From the NCBI GenBank assembly GCA_013285945.1, contig JABDGP010000003.1, positions 17,817 through 81,816 on the forward strand: 64,000 nt of DNA. Direction: 5' to 3'. The translations under genes were made by a program, and so were the position numbers. The notes below the pieces were generated by a model. It was not told where the DNA came from. It did no database searches and saw only the letters and a program-made list of their open reading frames with translations. Positions 62,489 to 64,000 of the stretch are shown here, in pieces (within the stretch, counting starts at the first letter, position 1; the number at the start of each line of letters is the position of its first letter). The DNA comes from Bacteroidota bacterium (GTDB taxonomy: Bacteria > Bacteroidota > Bacteroidia > Cytophagales > Cyclobacteriaceae).

Positions 62489-62752
62489 ATGGACGCCACT
62501 TGGGCAGAATCTCTTCGCAAAAAACTAGACGAGCACTATATTTGGCCTGCGCTCTATACGTTCAAATTTATTGTGCCTAAAGGAAAGGAAGAAGAGGTTA
62601 AACGGCTTTTTCCTTTACATGAATCAACAGAGAGACATTCGAAGAATGGCAACTACACCAGTGTCACTATTCAGATGATGATGCCGGGCAGTGATGCCGT
62701 GATAGATATCTATCGGGCAGCATCAGGTATTGAGGGTATCATCGCTCTTTGA
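62489..62752 (+). CDS. DUF493 protein
   Basis: 87 residues. The DUF493 (YbeD-like) fold is seen in WPALYTFKFIVPKGKEEEVKRLFP, NGNYTSVTIQMMMPGSDAVIDIYRAAS. YbeD-type proteins have an ACT-like regulatory fold and may bind small molecules. It follows the ppiD terminator by about 10 bases. The length and motif spacing are normal. The function is not established. Confidence 0.9.
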   Translation: MDATWAESLRKKLDEHYIWPALYTFKFIVPKGKEEEVKRLFPLHESTERHSKNGNYTSVTIQMMMPGSDAVIDIYRAASGIEGIIAL

Positions 62753-62796
62753 CCAACTTTCATTTTGCCTAAGTTTGTTTTATCTTTCTCTTACCT

Positions 62797-63030
62797 ATGA
62801 AATGGATTGAGCAAAACAACCGCCTTACAAAAACATTTAAGTTTAAGGATTTCTCTGAAGCCTTTGCCTTTATGACTCGCGTTGCATTGATTGCCGAAAA
62901 GATGGATCATCATCCTGTGTGGACCAATGTCTATAATACAGTAAGCCTCGAACTTTCAACGCACGATGCCGGCGATGTGGTAACAGACAAAGATCACAAA
63001 CTGGCAGAAGCGATCGATAAATTAGGTTAA
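62797..63030 (+). CDS. 4a-hydroxytetrahydrobiopterin dehydratase
   Basis: 77 residues, short but within family limits. The catalytic signature [20 protein letters not shown] (about residues 33-52, the two His and the Trp) and [16 protein letters not shown] are intact. It dehydrates 4a-hydroxytetrahydrobiopterin and may help phenylalanine hydroxylase. Its stop overlaps the ATG of rsmI by one base (TAATGG). Confidence 0.94.
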   Translation: MKWIEQNNRLTKTFKFKDFSEAFAFMTRVALIAEKMDHHPVWTNVYNTVSLELSTHDAGDVVTDKDHKLAEAIDKLG

Positions 63031-63734
63031 TGGAGAAACCCCAGGTGTCGGTCTATCTTGTGCCTACTCCCATTGGCAACCTTGGCGACATTACGTTACG
63101 TGCCCTTGAGATTTTAAAATCGGTAGATGTAATCCTTGCTGAAGACACACGTACTTCCGGTTTTTTGCTAAAACATTATGAGATCACAAGACCACTGCGA
63201 AGCTTTCATATTTTTAATGAACACAGGGCGCTTCAGGCAATTATTGACAAACTAAAAAGCGGTGAGACCATGGCGCTCGTGAGTGATGCCGGCACACCAG
63301 GGATTTCCGACCCAGGGTTTTTGCTGGTGCGCGAATGCTTGAAAAATAATCTCGCGATTGAATGCCTGCCGGGTGCTACAGCATTTGTCCCTGCATTGGT
63401 AAAATCAGGATTTCCTACTGATCGTTTTGTGTTTGAAGGTTTTTTGCCGCACAAAAAAGGAAGGCAAACCCTGTTGAAAGAATTGGCTGACGAAAAAAGG
63501 ACTATCATTTTATATGAATCTCCTCATCGGTTGATAAAGACGCTGGAGCAAATGAATGAGTTTTTTGGGGCCGACAGACAGGTTTCGGTCTCCAGGGAGT
63601 TAACTAAGCTTCATGAAGAGACTTTTACAGGCGCGGTAACGGATGTTCTTTCGCATTTTAAAAAGAAAGAAGTGAAGGGCGAAATTGTAATAGTAGTGAG
63701 CGGAGTGAGTAAAAACCCGCCAAATGACGATTAA
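63030..63734 (+). CDS. rsmI: 16S rRNA 2'-O-ribose C1402 methyltransferase
   Basis: 234 residues. Motifs: PTPIGNLGDITLRALEILKSVD, AEDTRTSG, VSDAGTPGISDPG, GFLPHKKGRQ and YESPHRL, all typical of RsmI. It methylates the ribose of C1402 of 16S rRNA. Start overlaps the dehydratase stop by one base, so the two are co-translated. Confidence 0.97.
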   Translation: MEKPQVSVYLVPTPIGNLGDITLRALEILKSVDVILAEDTRTSGFLLKHYEITRPLRSFHIFNEHRALQAIIDKLKSGETMALVSDAGTPGISDPGFLLVRECLKNNLAIECLPGATAFVPALVKSGFPTDRFVFEGFLPHKKGRQTLLKELADEKRTIILYESPHRLIKTLEQMNEFFGADRQVSVSRELTKLHEETFTGAVTDVLSHFKKKEVKGEIVIVVSGVSKNPPNDD

Positions 63735-63795
63735 GGAAAAATAATATCCTCTTCATAGCCAACAACGTATATTGTAATGGCCAAATAGAAACGGA

Positions 63796-64000
63796 ATGAA
63801 TTTAGTGACGATAGAAAAAGAAGTGATTGCGCTGTGCGATGAAGTTGCTGATTTCATCCGGACAGAAAGCACACATTTCGACCGTGCCCGAATTGAACAG
63901 AAAGGCAGCTTTAGCAATCTGGTCTCCTATGTTGATAAAGAGTCAGAAAAAAAATTAGTCAATACGTTAAAGAAAATTGTGCCGGGAGCCGGTTTTCTGG
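63796..64000 (+). CDS. Inositol monophosphatase-family protein (partial, runs off the right edge)
   Basis: The ATG at 63796 opens a frame to the window end (68 complete codons). The start resembles inositol monophosphatases: FIRTESTHF then KGSFSNLVSYVDKESEKKLVNTLKKIVPGAGF, with K-G-x-x-x-N-L-V-S/T-x-V-D as the first family motif. The metal-site motifs should lie beyond the edge. It may hydrolyse inositol phosphate, a related sugar phosphate or adenosine bisphosphate. Confidence 0.8.
   Translation, partial: MNLVTIEKEVIALCDEVADFIRTESTHFDRARIEQKGSFSNLVSYVDKESEKKLVNTLKKIVPGAGFL

Noticed and set aside
1-64000. Prophage, insertion sequence, integrase or rRNA operon
   Set aside because: No transposase, integrase, phage structural or rRNA sequence was recognised in any frame.

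Overview
The window reads as chromosomal DNA of a Bacteroidota bacterium, most likely a Cytophagales-type relative. The signs are a giant exoprotein with a C-terminal type IX secretion (T9SS) sorting domain, TAnnTTTG-type -7 promoter elements, very few Shine-Dalgarno sites, a Bacteroidota-type DUF4295-rpmG-rpmB cluster, bacillithiol synthesis (BshC), and many secreted beta-barrel or DUF proteins. I see no insertion sequence, prophage, CRISPR array or rRNA operon. One tRNA gene, tRNA-Cys(GCA), is present.

Layout. 1-2745 (-) is the N-terminal part of a large superfamily 1 helicase running off the left edge, downstream of a membrane-anchored helix-hairpin-helix protein. 3792-7277 (-) is a compact three-gene operon: C39-like peptidase, RLAN/RimK-type ATP-grasp ligase and GCS2-type glutamate-cysteine ligase homologue. 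It looks like a peptide or amide-forming pathway with no established product. 7389-10925 (+) holds an S1/P1 nuclease, an OmpA-like protein, an ABC exporter ATPase and a TolC-like protein. rpsA follows, then tRNA-Cys and an array of three full and one partial ~116-bp tandem units. Each full unit carries a copy of the 3' part of the tRNA-Cys gene, a terminator hairpin, and a reverse-complement copy of the anticodon arm. This is the strangest structure in the window. 13830-18938 is a 1702-residue T9SS exoprotein with Asp-box repeats, GloVer-like repeats and two cohesin-like domains flanking a dockerin-like segment.

19095-32338 (+) is mixed housekeeping and envelope: VanZ-like, purT, a Gly/Asn-rich secreted protein, a DUF4136 lipoprotein, a beta-barrel protein, guaA, a TPR plus periplasmic-binding-protein fusion, hutI, apt, a LON-substrate-binding-domain protein and two tandem paralogous secreted proteins. 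32410-37283 (-) holds fused acyl-CoA mutase IcmF, a MaoC hydratase and a DUF1080 protein. 37377-46552 contains hrpB, a DUF2911 protein, agmatine deiminase, 5-formyl-THF cyclo-ligase, bshC, rimO and a pair of envelope proteins. 46562-48286 (-) is ftsY and the DUF4295-rpmG-rpmB cluster.

48874-49755 is a probable Panacea-type toxin-antitoxin pair set between gene-poor flanks with degenerate short repeats. It is followed by pyrR-pyrB. 51518-54621 (-) has an SDR oxidoreductase, a glutamate dehydrogenase-type enzyme and anmK. 54668-62428 (+) is an envelope-biogenesis block (coaX, FadL-like protein, TPR protein, lptC, a 51-residue membrane protein, CorC/HlyC-type protein, PpiD-type foldase). The window ends with a DUF493 protein, pterin dehydratase, rsmI and the start of an inositol monophosphatase-family gene.
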